The translations under genes were made by a program, and so were the position numbers. A stretch of DNA of 64,000 nt, from the NCBI RefSeq assembly GCF_023223525.1, contig NZ_JALPRX010000062.1, positions 1-64,000 on the forward strand, in the 5' to 3' direction. The notes beneath the pieces were generated by a model. The model did no database searches, was not told the origin of the DNA, and was given only the letters and a program-made list of their open reading frames with translations. Source of the stretch: Roseomonas acroporae (GTDB lineage: Bacteria; Pseudomonadota; Alphaproteobacteria; Acetobacterales; Acetobacteraceae). Numbering within the stretch: the stretch's first letter is position 1; every line of letters starts with the position of its first letter. Shown piece by piece: positions 51,649 to 61,807 of the stretch.

Positions 51649-54600
51649 GCGGCTTCCCGCTCGCCGATGCGCTCGACCGGATAGTGGTCGAGCACCTTCG
51701 TCAGCACACCAGCGCCGGTCGCATCCGTCGGCACGAACATGCGCAGCTTCCAGGAGATGATTTCGCTGAAGAGGCCGTAGGCGCGCAGGCGATCGCGCAT
51801 GGCCTCAGTGAAGCCTGACAGCTCGATGCGGTGAGCGCCCATGACGCGCACCCGATGGAGCTGCAAGCCGTCGGCGAGGTCGAGGATGGTGCGCCCCTCG
51901 ATCAGCGCCGCGAAGGCCGCATCCGGCGTCAGGGTGGTCGCCCCGGTCAGCGAGGCGTTCGCTGCCCAGGCCGGGGAGACCCTGCGGCCGATGATGCGTT
52001 CGCCTGCGTCGGTCTGTAGCCGATAGACGCGCGTCGACTCGTTCGGCAGGCGCTTCCAGATCGGCAACAGCAAGCCGGCGACGACGTGGATCGTGCTGTC
52101 GGCAAACTCGGGGACCTCCGACACTTCGCGAGTCCATGCCGCCGCGAACGCCTCGCGGTCGGTCGCCTGCCAATGGCTCTCGTCCATCATCTTCAGCGAG
52201 GCGTGATGATGTTCCATCGGCCGGATCAGCCGAACGCGGCGTTCGATCTCGCCATCGTCCAGCATCAGGCTCGGCGCCGGGACTTGCACGGCGGCCCGGC
52301 CAGAGCGCTCGTTGATCAGCAGCATGGCGCGGGGATCGGCGAGGTGATCGAGCGCTTCGTCCAGCGTCACCGGATGATTGCGCCTGCGCTCGGTGATGGT
52401 GAGCAACCGGGTCTCTGCGCCCGTCGCGGGATGTGTGTAAATCGCGCGGCGATCAGTGACGACGAAGCTCTCGGCCCGCAGCGTCTCCAGGCCGACATCA
52501 TAGACGCCGCTGGCGATGGCGCCCTCGATCTTGGCGTTCAACAACTGCTCGAATGCCGTGAACAGCACGCCCTGAAGCTCGATGGTGAGCGCCAGGAGGC
52601 GGTTGAGGAAGGTCGTGATCGGCGGCAGCTCGTCCTTGATGCCATTCGCGTCCATGAGCTTCAGGCCCGTGGCGGCCTCGAACATCTGGAGCGAGCAGCC
52701 TTCGATCTTGCCGCGGACGAGCAGCATGTAGAGCTGGCGCAGCGCGTCACGGGCGTAGTGGGATTCCAGATTATCCTCTGGCCTGAAGAGTCCCTGGCCG
52801 CCGGTCTGGCGCTGGCCGCGGGTGATGGCGCCCAGCGTGTCCAAGCGACGGGCGATGGTTGAGAGGAAGCGCTTCTCGGCCTTCACATCGGTGGCGATCG
52901 GCCGGAAGAGCGGCGGCTGCGCCTGGTTGGTGCGGTTCGTCCGCCCGAGGCCCTGGATCGCCGCGTCGGCCTTCCAGCCGGGTTCGAGCAGATAATGGAC
53001 GCGCAGGCGGCGGTTCCGCGCCGATAGCTCGGCGTGGTAGCTCCGGCCCGTCCCGCCCGCCTCCGAGAAGACGAGGATGCGTTTTAGGTCATCCATGAAG
53101 GCGGCAGTCTCGGCGAGGTTGGCGGAAGCCGCGCGGTTCTCGACGACGAGGCGATCGCCCTTGCGCACCACGCGGCGCGAGCGTCCGGTGACTTCGGCCA
53201 CGAAGTCCGTGCCGAAGCGCTGGACGATTTGGTCGAGTGAGCCAGGAACGGGCGGCAGTGAAGCGAGCCGCTCGATCAGCTCCTTGCGCCGGGCGACGGC
53301 CTCGCGGCTCTCGACCGGCTGGCCGTCGCGGAAGACAGGCCGGGAGGAGAGATTGCCCTCACTGTCGGTGAACGGCTCGTAGAGCTGCACCGGGAAGGAA
53401 TGGGCCAGGTAGTCGAGAACATACTCGCGCGGCGTGATGTCGACGCGGACGTCGTTCCATTCCTCGGTCGGGATCTCGGCGAGCCTGCGTTCCATCAGCG
53501 CCTCGCCGGTCGAGACGATCTGGATGACGGCGGCGTGGCCGTCCGCCAGGTCCTGATCGATCGAACGGATCAGCGTCGGCGTCTTCATCGAGGTCAGCAG
53601 GTGGCCGAAGAAGCGCTGCTTGGCGCTCTCGAAAGCCGAGCGGGCCGCCGACTTCGCCTGCCGGTTCAACGTGCCGGTCTCGCCGGTGATGTTGGCTGCC
53701 TGCATCGCGGCGTCGAGATGGTTGTGGATCACGGCGAACGCGCCGGCATAGGCGTCGTAGATGCGGCGCTGCTCGTCGGTGAGCGAGTGCTCGACCAACT
53801 CGTATTCGACGCCGTCATAGGAGAGCGAGCGGGCCGTGTAGAGACCGAGCGAACGCAGATCGCGGGCGAGCACTTCCATGGCGGCGACACCGCCATCCTC
53901 GATCGCCTCCACGAACTCCGCGCGGGTGGCGAAGGGGAAGTCCTCGCCTCCCCAGAGGCCGAGCCGCTGGGCATAGGCGAGATTGTGGACGGTAGTCGCG
54001 CCGGTGGCCGAGACATAGACCACGCGCGCGTCCGGCAGCGCGTGCTGCAGGCGCAAGCCCGCGCGGCCCTGCTGGGAGGGCGCGACATCGCCGCGTTCGC
54101 CCTTGCCGCCACCGGCGTTCTGCATGGCATGGCTCTCGTCGAAAATGATCACTCCGTCGAAGTCGGAGCCCAACCATTCAACGATCTGGCGGACGCGCGA
54201 AAGCTTCTCGCCGCGGTCGTCGGACCGCAGCGTAGCGTAGGTTAAAAATAGGATGCCTTCGGCAAGGCGGATCGGCTTGCCTTGGGGGAAGCGCGAGAGC
54301 GGCGTGATGAGCAGGCGCTCCATGCCGAGCGCCGACCAGTCGCGCTGGGCGTCCTCGAGCAGCTTGTCGGACTTGGATATCCAAACCGCCTTGCGCCGGC
54401 CCTTCAGCCAGTTGTCGAGGATGATGCCGGCCGACTGGCGGCCTTTGCCGGCCCCAGTGCCGTCACCCAGCATGAAGCCCCGGCGAAAGCGCACGGCGTT
54501 CGGTGCATGGTCGCGGGCGGCGGTGACGAGATCGAAGGTCTCGTCCACCGTCCAGGCGCCGGCGAGATAGTCGCCATGCGCTTCGCCGGCATAGATCACG

Positions 54601-55979
54601 GTCTCGAGCTGGGCGTCAGACAGGGCGGCTTCGCTGACGAGACTGATCGGGAGGCGCGGCCGGTAGCTGGGCTTCGGCGGCGCGACCGAGGACATGGCGG
54701 CAGATTGCACCAGCTTGGTGGGATGGGCCTGGGCTCCGGGAATCCGGATCGATTGGAGCCGGTATTCCTCATAGATCGCATCGCTGAGACGCGCGCCCTC
54801 GGGCGGCGTCCAGTCGATGGTCTCGTAGGCGAGATCGACCGCCTCCGGATCGGCGACCGAGGGCTTGACCGGGCCCGCCGCAGCAGCGCGGGCGAGATAG
54901 CCGCGCACTGTCCGTGGTGCGGCGGCGGCCGACACGGGGATGGCGAGGCTCGGCGCGAGCGTCAGACGCGCCGGAACGTGCTCCGCGATCCAGCTCAGCA
55001 ACGTGGCGACGTCGGGCGCCATGCCCTGTGACGCCGGCAAGGCGGACGGGTCGTCAGCGGGCGCCTTGTCGATGACGATCAGCCGCGTGTCGATGTTCGT
55101 GCCGTGCCTGGCATAGACCGCCCCATCGATCGCTGCGGTGAAGACAATGCGGCCACGCTCCTGCAAGCGGATGAAGGCGTCGCGCCAGGCCGAGGCCTCG
55201 GGCGAAAAATTCGCGCCGGTGATCGCCACCAGCCGCCCGCCATCGGCGAGGCGCGCGAGGGCCGAGGCGATATGGCGAAAGGCGGTATCGGCCACACGGC
55301 CCGTCACATTGGCCATCGCCGAAAAGGGCGGGTTCATCAGCACGACGCTCGGAACGATGGCCGGATCGAGGTGATCGTCGATCTGGGCGGCGTCGAAGCG
55401 CGTGACGGTGACGGCGGGAAAGAGAGAGGAAAGCAGCGTCGCCCGGACCTCGGCCAGCTCGTTCAGGACGAGTGCGCCGCCGGCGATCTCGGCCAGGATG
55501 GCGAGGAGTCCGGTGCCGGCCGACGGCTCAAGCACGCGATCCGCCGGCCCGATGGCGGCCGCGGTTATGGCCGCCAAGCCGAGAGGGGTCGGCGTCGAGA
55601 ACTGCTGGAAGGTCTCGCTCTCGGTCGAGCGGCGCGTGTGGGTCGGGAGAAGGCCGGCGATCTTGGCCAGGGCGGAAAGACGCAAAACCGGAGAGCCGGC
55701 TTTGCGGAACAGCGCCTTTCCGTATTTGCGCAGGAAGAGGACTGTCGCCACCTCGCAAGATTCGTAGGCGGTCTTCCAGTCCCAGGCGCCGGAGGCATCG
55801 GAAGCGCCGAATGCCGCTTCCATGGCGGCGCGCAGGATCGCCGCGTCGATCCGCTGGCCACGTTCGAGATGCGGGAGGAGCTGCAGGGCTGCGGCGATGA
55901 TCGCGCCAGCGGTGTTGGGTTGAGAAACAGGCGACAGTGGCGCGGCCTGGCTGGCCGCAATCGAAGAAAGGTCGTTCAT
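51645..55979 (-). CDS. Methyltransferase-strawberry notch helicase fusion
   Basis: 1444 aa from ATG 55979. Residues ~125-330 are an N6-adenine methyltransferase fold with SAM motif EPSAGTG (151-157) and NPPF (216-219). From about 430 a superfamily-2 helicase follows: motif I GDGTGAGKGRQSAG near 503, DESHAM near 613, then the strawberry-notch C-terminal domain. Such fusions are common in alphaproteobacterial ICEs and may protect incoming DNA by methylating it while remodelling it. Function is not established. Confidence 0.88.
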   Translation of the reverse strand: MNDLSSIAASQAAPLSPVSQPNTAGAIIAAALQLLPHLERGQRIDAAILRAAMEAAFGASDASGAWDWKTAYESCEVATVLFLRKYGKALFRKAGSPVLRLSALAKIAGLLPTHTRRSTESETFQQFSTPTPLGLAAITAAAIGPADRVLEPSAGTGLLAILAEIAGGALVLNELAEVRATLLSSLFPAVTVTRFDAAQIDDHLDPAIVPSVVLMNPPFSAMANVTGRVADTAFRHIASALARLADGGRLVAITGANFSPEASAWRDAFIRLQERGRIVFTAAIDGAVYARHGTNIDTRLIVIDKAPADDPSALPASQGMAPDVATLLSWIAEHVPARLTLAPSLAIPVSAAAAPRTVRGYLARAAAAGPVKPSVADPEAVDLAYETIDWTPPEGARLSDAIYEEYRLQSIRIPGAQAHPTKLVQSAAMSSVAPPKPSYRPRLPISLVSEAALSDAQLETVIYAGEAHGDYLAGAWTVDETFDLVTAARDHAPNAVRFRRGFMLGDGTGAGKGRQSAGIILDNWLKGRRKAVWISKSDKLLEDAQRDWSALGMERLLITPLSRFPQGKPIRLAEGILFLTYATLRSDDRGEKLSRVRQIVEWLGSDFDGVIIFDESHAMQNAGGGKGERGDVAPSQQGRAGLRLQHALPDARVVYVSATGATTVHNLAYAQRLGLWGGEDFPFATRAEFVEAIEDGGVAAMEVLARDLRSLGLYTARSLSYDGVEYELVEHSLTDEQRRIYDAYAGAFAVIHNHLDAAMQAANITGETGTLNRQAKSAARSAFESAKQRFFGHLLTSMKTPTLIRSIDQDLADGHAAVIQIVSTGEALMERRLAEIPTEEWNDVRVDITPREYVLDYLAHSFPVQLYEPFTDSEGNLSSRPVFRDGQPVESREAVARRKELIERLASLPPVPGSLDQIVQRFGTDFVAEVTGRSRRVVRKGDRLVVENRAASANLAETAAFMDDLKRILVFSEAGGTGRSYHAELSARNRRLRVHYLLEPGWKADAAIQGLGRTNRTNQAQPPLFRPIATDVKAEKRFLSTIARRLDTLGAITRGQRQTGGQGLFRPEDNLESHYARDALRQLYMLLVRGKIEGCSLQMFEAATGLKLMDANGIKDELPPITTFLNRLLALTIELQGVLFTAFEQLLNAKIEGAIASGVYDVGLETLRAESFVVTDRRAIYTHPATGAETRLLTITERRRNHPVTLDEALDHLADPRAMLLINERSGRAAVQVPAPSLMLDDGEIERRVRLIRPMEHHHASLKMMDESHWQATDREAFAAAWTREVSEVPEFADSTIHVVAGLLLPIWKRLPNESTRVYRLQTDAGERIIGRRVSPAWAANASLTGATTLTPDAAFAALIEGRTILDLADGLQLHRVRVMGAHRIELSGFTEAMRDRLRAYGLFSEIISWKLRMFVPTDATGAGVLTKVLDHYPVERIGEREAA

Positions 55980-56150
55980 GAAGGGAGCCTCGGGAGAGCG
56001 GGAACGGGCGAGCCGGCCGGCGCTCTCTCTCGGACCGCACCGGCTCAAACCCGTCCCGGCCGTCCTCTCCCTCTCATCGTCACGGCCGTGGCCGGCATGA
56101 GAAAAGGCGCCCCGCCGGAGGGCGGGGCGCCGCGGAGTGTGCGGCGATAG

Positions 56151-56372
56151 TCAGTAGCCGAATTGCCAGGAGGGCCAGGCTTGGCCGTCGTCCGCCGCGG
56201 CGAAGGCGTCTGCCAGGTAGGTGGCGTCGCCCTCTACGACGGTGGGATCGGCGATAGGCGTTTCGTCGATCACTGTGACGCGGGATACCAGTCCGTCCTC
56301 GACCTCGACATGCACAGGGACGAGGTACTGGAAGACGACGCGGCGCGGTTTGGCCTTCGCTTGCTTTGTCAT
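56151..56372 (-). CDS. Small hypothetical protein
   Basis: 73 aa, acidic, beta-rich (KPRRVVFQYLVPVHVEVEDGLVSRVTVIDET). Its ATG overlaps the stop of the upstream gene (4 bp), so they are coupled. No known family; in ICEs it accompanies the gene upstream of the methylase-helicase. Confidence 0.65.
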   Translation of the reverse strand: MTKQAKAKPRRVVFQYLVPVHVEVEDGLVSRVTVIDETPIADPTVVEGDATYLADAFAAADDGQAWPSWQFGY

Positions 56373-56785
56373 GACGCGCCTCCCGAGCCTTCAGGATCGG
56401 GCGCACCCGCAAGGATGGCTTCGGCCTTGGCGATCGCCCCCTCGATGCGCCGGCGCCAGAACAGATCATCATGCGGTCCGGTGTCCGGTATGTGCGCAAA
56501 GACTTTGAGCAGGCCGAGCAGCACCTCAAAATGATCAGCCTTGCGCTGGACCTGTTCGCCGAATTGCGACGGGATCGGAAGGGCTGTGCCGCTATAGGCG
56601 GTGTTGCGCCCATCCCAGACGCCGGTGACGTAGATGTCGCCGGAGGTTTCGACGTCGGATTTCTCGTCGTCCCAGCCCTCGTCGGCGATGGCGAGCGCAC
56701 AGGCGGCTTCGAAAGTTTCAGCCTCATAGCTGCGCTGCCGATAGACCCGCAGGCGGTAGGTGGTCTCGATGGTGAAGACGGGCAT
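56369..56785 (-). CDS. Hypothetical ICE protein
   Basis: 138 aa from ATG 56785 with AGGAGG upstream. MPVFTIETTYRLRVYRQRSYEAETFEAACALAIADEGWDDEKSDVETSGDIYVTGVWDG begins like a small alpha/beta protein, followed by helices. No motif for a reaction. It is part of the conserved block parB-like / this gene / methylase-helicase. Confidence 0.72.
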   Translation of the reverse strand: MPVFTIETTYRLRVYRQRSYEAETFEAACALAIADEGWDDEKSDVETSGDIYVTGVWDGRNTAYSGTALPIPSQFGEQVQRKADHFEVLLGLLKVFAHIPDTGPHDDLFWRRRIEGAIAKAEAILAGAPDPEGSGGAS

Positions 56786-56888
56786 GCGGCCCTCCTGAAA
56801 CAAATGCGCCCGGCGTGGTGACCGGGCTGTCGGATTGGTTGAGGGGAAAGGATGCGCGGGACGGCCAAAACCGCCCCGCGCGATCGGG

Positions 56889-59030
56889 TTACTCAGCCGC
56901 GATCGTCTGCGGCTCGTCTTCTGCTTGCTCGGAAGGCTCGTTCTCGTCTCCGGCCAGGAATTCCGGCAGCGCCTCGCCCTCGCCTTCGTCTCCGACCTGA
57001 TCGGCCGACGGCGCGCCGTCATCGACGGTGCGCAGCGGCTCAGGCAGCCAGAAGCTGTCGGCGAGAAGCCGCTCGGCTTCCTTGGCCATGTCGCCCTTCT
57101 TCAGATGGTCGATGAGTTGGGCGGCGCGCTCGCCTGCGCCTTCGCGAACCGCTTCAAGGATGCGGCGCTTCGGCACGCGGCCGAGATAGTTCTCGACGGT
57201 CGGACGCCATCCGGCCTCCACCATGTCGAGACCGACGGCCCGGGCGATGCGGTTGGCCTCGCCGATGCGCTGCTCGACACCGTGGGACGAAATACCGGCG
57301 CCATAGCGGTCGGCCTTCTCGTAGAGCGCGTTGACCCCGAACGAGGCGCAATGCGCGAAGAGGGCGGCCTGGTCGTCGCCGGTCAGGGTGGTGAGCCAGT
57401 CCCAGAGATCGGCTCGATCCTTCGGCAGCCGCTCCTCCCAGCTTTTGTGGCGTTCGGAGATCGCCTTGGCCGTCGGCGTATCCTTCAGACCCTGCGACTG
57501 GATCGGGAAGGTGACGCTGCGAACGGCGACCTCCATGGCGCTGCCGGATGCGAAGTAGCGCGAGAAGACATCCAGGCAGAACTTGTGCAGAACCGCCTGG
57601 AACGCGACCGACGGCGTGGTCGCGAGCTTGTCGCGCAGCGCCAGCGTCCGTTCCGCGGTCAGCTCGGTCACAAGCCGGTCCGGCAGCGGCTTCACCACGT
57701 CGTCGTCCTCGTCCTCCGGTTCGGAAGCCTGGCCGCCGATAGTGATGACCGCGCGCTGAATCACCGGCGCGCCGGGTTCCACGCCGTCCGGGCTTGCCGC
57801 GGCTGTTTCATCATCGCCTTCCTGTCCGGGCTCGACGATGAGCGCCTCATCCTCGGGCCGGACGTAGCCACGATCGACCGACAGAGCGCCTTCGGAATCG
57901 ATGCTGACGAAGATGCCGGCACGGGCGACGTCGGCGGGGTCGAAAGTGACGGGACGATCGTCGAAGGCGGCGAGCGCCGTTTCGATTTCGCCGAGCCGCT
58001 CGTCCACCTCGTTGGGCAGCTCGTCTGCTCCGTCATACTCGGCTTCGAGCTTGGCGTATTCGGCGTTGAGCGCTTCGATCGTCGTCTCCTCCTCGGGCGA
58101 AAGGTCGGCGGCAGCTCCCTGCAACACGCGGAGCCCGCGCGTGTGGCCATAGGGGAAGTCGACCGCGACCTCGATCCACTTCCAGCCCTCGGCCGCGATC
58201 TTCTCGGCCTCGATCTTCAGCTTCTCGGCGAAGAGGCCGTCGAGCAGCGCCACGTCTTCGAGCCAGCCGCCGTCGTCGGACTGGAACAAGTCGCGCAGCA
58301 CCACGCCACCGGCCGCCTCATAGGCATCGAGACCGACGAACACCGCCCGGCGGTCCGAGGCACGCACTGTCTTCTCCGTCAGCATGCGGCGGATCTGATA
58401 GGGCTCTTTCTGCCAGGAGCCGGAGACCGCCTGCCAGACCTGTTCCTGGCGGGCGTGGTCGGAGGTGACGGTGAACGCCATCAACTGCTCCAGCGACATG
58501 CCGTCCTCGGCGTAGAGGTCGAGGAGGGTCGGCGAGACGGACGCCAGGCGCAGGCGCTGCTTCACGACGTTCACTCCCACAAAGAATGCCGCGGCGATGT
58601 CCTCCTCGGAGCGGCCTTTCTCGCGCAGGGCCTGGAAGGCGCGGAACTGGTCGAGGGGGTGCAGCGGCGCACGCTGAATGTTCTCGGCAAGCGAGTCGTC
58701 CTCGCCGAGGATGTCGGTGCCCGGGTCGCGAACCACGCATGGAACGGGCGCGGTCTTCGCCAGCCGCTTCTGCTTCACCAGAAGCTCGAGCGCCCGGTAG
58801 CGGCGGCCGCCGGCCGGAATCTCGAACATGCCGGTCTCGGCACCCTCGGCGTCGAGAACCGGCCGGACGTTGAGGCTCTGAAGCAGCGTGCGCCGGGCGA
58901 TGTCCTCGGCCAGCTCCTCGATCGAGACGCCGGCCTTCACGCGCCGGACGTTGGACTGGCTCAGCACCAGCTTGTTGAAGGGAATGTCGCGCGAGGACGA
59001 CAGGGTGATCTTGTGAACGGCAGTCGCCAT
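56889..59030 (-). CDS. Large ParB-like protein
   Basis: 713 aa from ATG 59030. The N-terminal ParB/Sulfiredoxin nuclease-like domain (FNKLVLSQSNVRRVK, IPAGGRRYRALELL, LAENIQRAPLHPLDQF) is followed by an HTH (SEEDIAAAFFVGVNVVKQRLRLASV). The rest is acidic, with no clear homology. Much longer than true ParB (about 300 aa). In ICEs it is described as a ParB/RepB/Spo0J-type partition protein, but a CTPase-driven role in partition is not shown; it is far from parA. Confidence 0.85.
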   Translation of the reverse strand: MATAVHKITLSSSRDIPFNKLVLSQSNVRRVKAGVSIEELAEDIARRTLLQSLNVRPVLDAEGAETGMFEIPAGGRRYRALELLVKQKRLAKTAPVPCVVRDPGTDILGEDDSLAENIQRAPLHPLDQFRAFQALREKGRSEEDIAAAFFVGVNVVKQRLRLASVSPTLLDLYAEDGMSLEQLMAFTVTSDHARQEQVWQAVSGSWQKEPYQIRRMLTEKTVRASDRRAVFVGLDAYEAAGGVVLRDLFQSDDGGWLEDVALLDGLFAEKLKIEAEKIAAEGWKWIEVAVDFPYGHTRGLRVLQGAAADLSPEEETTIEALNAEYAKLEAEYDGADELPNEVDERLGEIETALAAFDDRPVTFDPADVARAGIFVSIDSEGALSVDRGYVRPEDEALIVEPGQEGDDETAAASPDGVEPGAPVIQRAVITIGGQASEPEDEDDDVVKPLPDRLVTELTAERTLALRDKLATTPSVAFQAVLHKFCLDVFSRYFASGSAMEVAVRSVTFPIQSQGLKDTPTAKAISERHKSWEERLPKDRADLWDWLTTLTGDDQAALFAHCASFGVNALYEKADRYGAGISSHGVEQRIGEANRIARAVGLDMVEAGWRPTVENYLGRVPKRRILEAVREGAGERAAQLIDHLKKGDMAKEAERLLADSFWLPEPLRTVDDGAPSADQVGDEGEGEALPEFLAGDENEPSEQAEDEPQTIAAE

Positions 59031-59186
59031 GGGATGATACTCCGCAGCGGGCGGCCGAGAGACTCTCTCTCGACCTCCAACCCGCCACGAAGACCGGCGC
59101 AGCCCTCTTCCTCTGTTCCGGCCGTAAAGCCGGAAAGCAGGAGAAGCGGGACTGCGCCTGCGCGGGTTCACCGAAGCGGCGCGGTT

Positions 59187-60152
59187 TCACGCCGCCGCCG
59201 TCATGTCTTCGACGTCGTCATGGGAGGTTGGAGCCACGAGCTCGTCGCTCGCAGGTAGGAAGCCGAGCAGGAAGTCCGCTGACTTGCTCGCCTGTGACGC
59301 GGCGTGGACAATGGCGCGGTTGTCTTCACGCAGAACCTCGGCCCAGGAGCCGATGTAGTCGGCGTGCCGCACGGTCGGGACGATGCCGAGCGCGGCGCAG
59401 CAGAACGCCGCCGAGATTTCCGCGACCAACTCCTCGAAGGCGTACTTCTTCGAACCGAAGGAGCCTGAGAGGTCGCGGTTCAGGCGATGCGGCGCCCCGC
59501 TGGCGTGCCCACATTCGTGAAGGGCGGTTCGATGCCAATTGATCGGCTCGAAGAACGCTTGGGGCGGCGGCACCTGCACGAAGTCCTGCGCGGGCACGTA
59601 GAAGGCGCGATCACCTCCGATGCGAAAGTCGATGCCGCTCGCCTTGATAAGCGCCGCCACCTTGGGCTCGATCAGGCCCGGCTCGGACGGTGGAGCGGCG
59701 ACCGCGACCTCGTCGGGAAGCCCTTCGCACTGCGAAGCGTTGAAGACCGTGAAGCGCTTCAGGAACGGAATGGCCTGTGCATCCTCGCCGGTCTCGCCGG
59801 CGCGTCGCTTCTCGTCGTCGGGGATGAAGCGGTCGGCATAGACGACAGTGGTGCCGTGTTCGCCACGCCGTACATGGCCACCGAGCGCCAGCGCTTGGCG
59901 GAAGGTCAGCCAGCTCTGGCAGAGATAACCATGCTGGACGACAGCGCCCCAGAGAATGAGCGCGTTGATGCCGGAATAGCCGCGCCCCGTGGCGGCATTC
60001 TTCGGCATGGCGAGCGGCGCCTTCGCCGCGGCCGTACCCCAGGGCTGGACCCAGGGCAGCCGCCCAGCCTCCAACTCGCTGATGATCTTGGTGGTGATTT
60101 CGTCGTACAGGCTGGCGCGGCCGGGGCCGGCTTCGTGGTGGTGCTTGGACAT
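59187..60152 (-). CDS. ardC: ArdC-type antirestriction protein
   Basis: 321 aa. The N-terminal ssDNA-binding ArdC domain has RLPWVQPW, GRGYSGINALILW and RRGEHGTTVVYADRF. The C-terminal zincin-like domain has HECGH (212-216) and FEELVAEISAAF as third ligand region. It protects incoming element DNA from restriction enzymes. It is expected to be expressed early after transfer. Confidence 0.93.
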   Translation of the reverse strand: MSKHHHEAGPGRASLYDEITTKIISELEAGRLPWVQPWGTAAAKAPLAMPKNAATGRGYSGINALILWGAVVQHGYLCQSWLTFRQALALGGHVRRGEHGTTVVYADRFIPDDEKRRAGETGEDAQAIPFLKRFTVFNASQCEGLPDEVAVAAPPSEPGLIEPKVAALIKASGIDFRIGGDRAFYVPAQDFVQVPPPQAFFEPINWHRTALHECGHASGAPHRLNRDLSGSFGSKKYAFEELVAEISAAFCCAALGIVPTVRHADYIGSWAEVLREDNRAIVHAASQASKSADFLLGFLPASDELVAPTSHDDVEDMTAAA

Positions 60153-60247
60153 CGCGGGTCTCCGCGACGGGCGCCGGAGGCCTCTCCTCCAGCCCTCAAC
60201 CCGTCACGGCAAACCCGGTCCGCACTCTCACTCTAAACGGGGGCGTT

Positions 60248-60263
60248 GCGGGGTTCTCCCCGC
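60248..60263. promoter_or_regulatory. Hairpin in the ardC - ATPase gap
   Basis: GCGGGG (60248-60253) pairs with CCCCGC (60258-60263). It lies in the 265-bp gap between divergent genes (60153-60417) and may be a leader structure. No gene is seen in the gap. Composition becomes slightly more AT-rich after 60330, where cargo probably begins. Confidence 0.3.
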
Positions 60264-60417
60264 AGAAGGGGGTGCGCCGGCGACCATGGCGCCGGCCAGG
60301 GGGAAGGCTTTCCCCTTCCGGCTCCTAGATGGCGATCCTAGAACTTCCAATCAGCGGATCATTGACTTCCAATTAGCCGACATCTACGGTTCCAATCGTC
60401 CGGGACGCGGGGATGGC

Positions 60418-61638
60418 ATGTTCGAGCGGTTTGTGGAGCGGCGGGCGAAGGAAGCCCTTTCGGATACGCCAGTGGTCCTGGTGGTCGGGCCGCGACGGGC
60501 CGGCAAGACCACGCTCGTTCGTAAAATGGGAGAAGCTGGACGAAGCTATATCACGCTTGACGACCAGACCGTCCTAGAGGCTGCCCAGTCCGATCCCGTC
60601 GGCTTCATCCGGGGCCTGGATATGGCCATCATCGACGAAATCCAGCGCGCGCCCGACCTGCTGCTCGCGATCAAGAAGACGGTCGATGAGGACTATCGGC
60701 CGGGCCGTTTTCTGCTCACGGGCTCGGCGAATGTGCTGACCTTGCCGCGGATCGCCGACAGCCTCGCTGGCCGGATGGAGACCATCCAGATGTTGCCGCT
60801 GGCGAAGGCCGAGATCGAGGGCCAAACGCCGACTTTTCTAGAGCGCCTCTTCGACGGGAAGTTGCAAAGCCAACGGAACGCGATCGTCGGCGATGATCTC
60901 GTCCAGCTCGTGCTGCTCGGGGGCTTCCCCGAAGCGGTCAGTCGTGACAATGAGCGGCGCCGGCAGGACTGGGCACGCTCCTATCTCACGTCGATTCTGA
61001 CCCGTGATCTGCGGGACATCGCCGACGTCGAGAAACTGACCGAGCTTCCGAAATTCGTGCGGTTACTGGCGGAGCATTCCGGTCAGTTAGTCAACTATTC
61101 GCAATTCGGCGGCGCCATCAACGTCAGTCACAAGACGGGGCAGCGCTATGTGGGCCTGCTCGAGCAGGTGTTCCTGATCGCGACGGTACAGCCCTGGTTC
61201 ACCAATGCGCTGAAGCGGATCGTCAAGACACCCAAGCTGCATTTCCTCGATTCCGGCGTGCTGGCGGCCGCGCGCGGACTCACCTCCGACAGGGTCCGCG
61301 CGGATCGCGGGACATTCGGCGCGCTGCTGGAGAGCTTCGTGTTCTCCGAGATGCTGAAGCTGCTGACGGCCTCAGACCTGCGGCTGACGCCTCATCATTT
61401 TCGGGATCGGGACATGCGCGAGGTAGACGTCTTGCTGGAGCGCGATGACGGGATGATCGCCGGCATCGAGGTGAAGGCGAGCGCCACCGTCAAGGCCGCC
61501 GACTTCGCCGGCCTGCGCGCCCTGGGGGAGGCCTGTGGAGACCGCTTCGCCTTCGGTGTCGTGCTCTATGACAGTACAGATGTCGTGCCGTTCGGCGACC
61601 GCCTAGCTGCGGCGCCGCTATCGTGTTTGTGGGGGTAA
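60418..61638 (+). CDS. AAA_14/DUF4143 ATP-binding protein
   Basis: 406 aa from ATG 60418. Walker A GPRRAGKT (24-31), Walker B DMAIIDEIQRAPDLL and sensor FLLTGSANVL form the AAA_14 module. The C-terminal DUF4143 region ends with a PD-(D/E)xK-like core: MREVDVLLERDDGMIAGIEVKAS. These proteins are widespread, often in variable regions; their role is unknown. It begins the plus-strand cargo and is followed 169 bp later by a large helicase. Confidence 0.88.
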   Translation: MFERFVERRAKEALSDTPVVLVVGPRRAGKTTLVRKMGEAGRSYITLDDQTVLEAAQSDPVGFIRGLDMAIIDEIQRAPDLLLAIKKTVDEDYRPGRFLLTGSANVLTLPRIADSLAGRMETIQMLPLAKAEIEGQTPTFLERLFDGKLQSQRNAIVGDDLVQLVLLGGFPEAVSRDNERRRQDWARSYLTSILTRDLRDIADVEKLTELPKFVRLLAEHSGQLVNYSQFGGAINVSHKTGQRYVGLLEQVFLIATVQPWFTNALKRIVKTPKLHFLDSGVLAAARGLTSDRVRADRGTFGALLESFVFSEMLKLLTASDLRLTPHHFRDRDMREVDVLLERDDGMIAGIEVKASATVKAADFAGLRALGEACGDRFAFGVVLYDSTDVVPFGDRLAAAPLSCLWG

Positions 61639-61807
61639 GCGCCATGAAGCCGGACGAAGGAGCGTTAAGAGCCCGGTTTGCAGCGCCGTCCGACGAGGGG
61701 CGACGCTCCCCATGTAAGGGCTCTGATCATTCGCGGCAGCCAACTGCTGAGGTCAGTCACGATAGCAATTATGGCCTAACAAAAAACATTGGGGAGCGAG
61801 GCCGGCA

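Noticed and set aside
56835-59258. 807-codon plus-strand open frame opposite the ParB-like gene.
   Set aside because: No motif and no start signal; the ParB domain on the other strand is clear.
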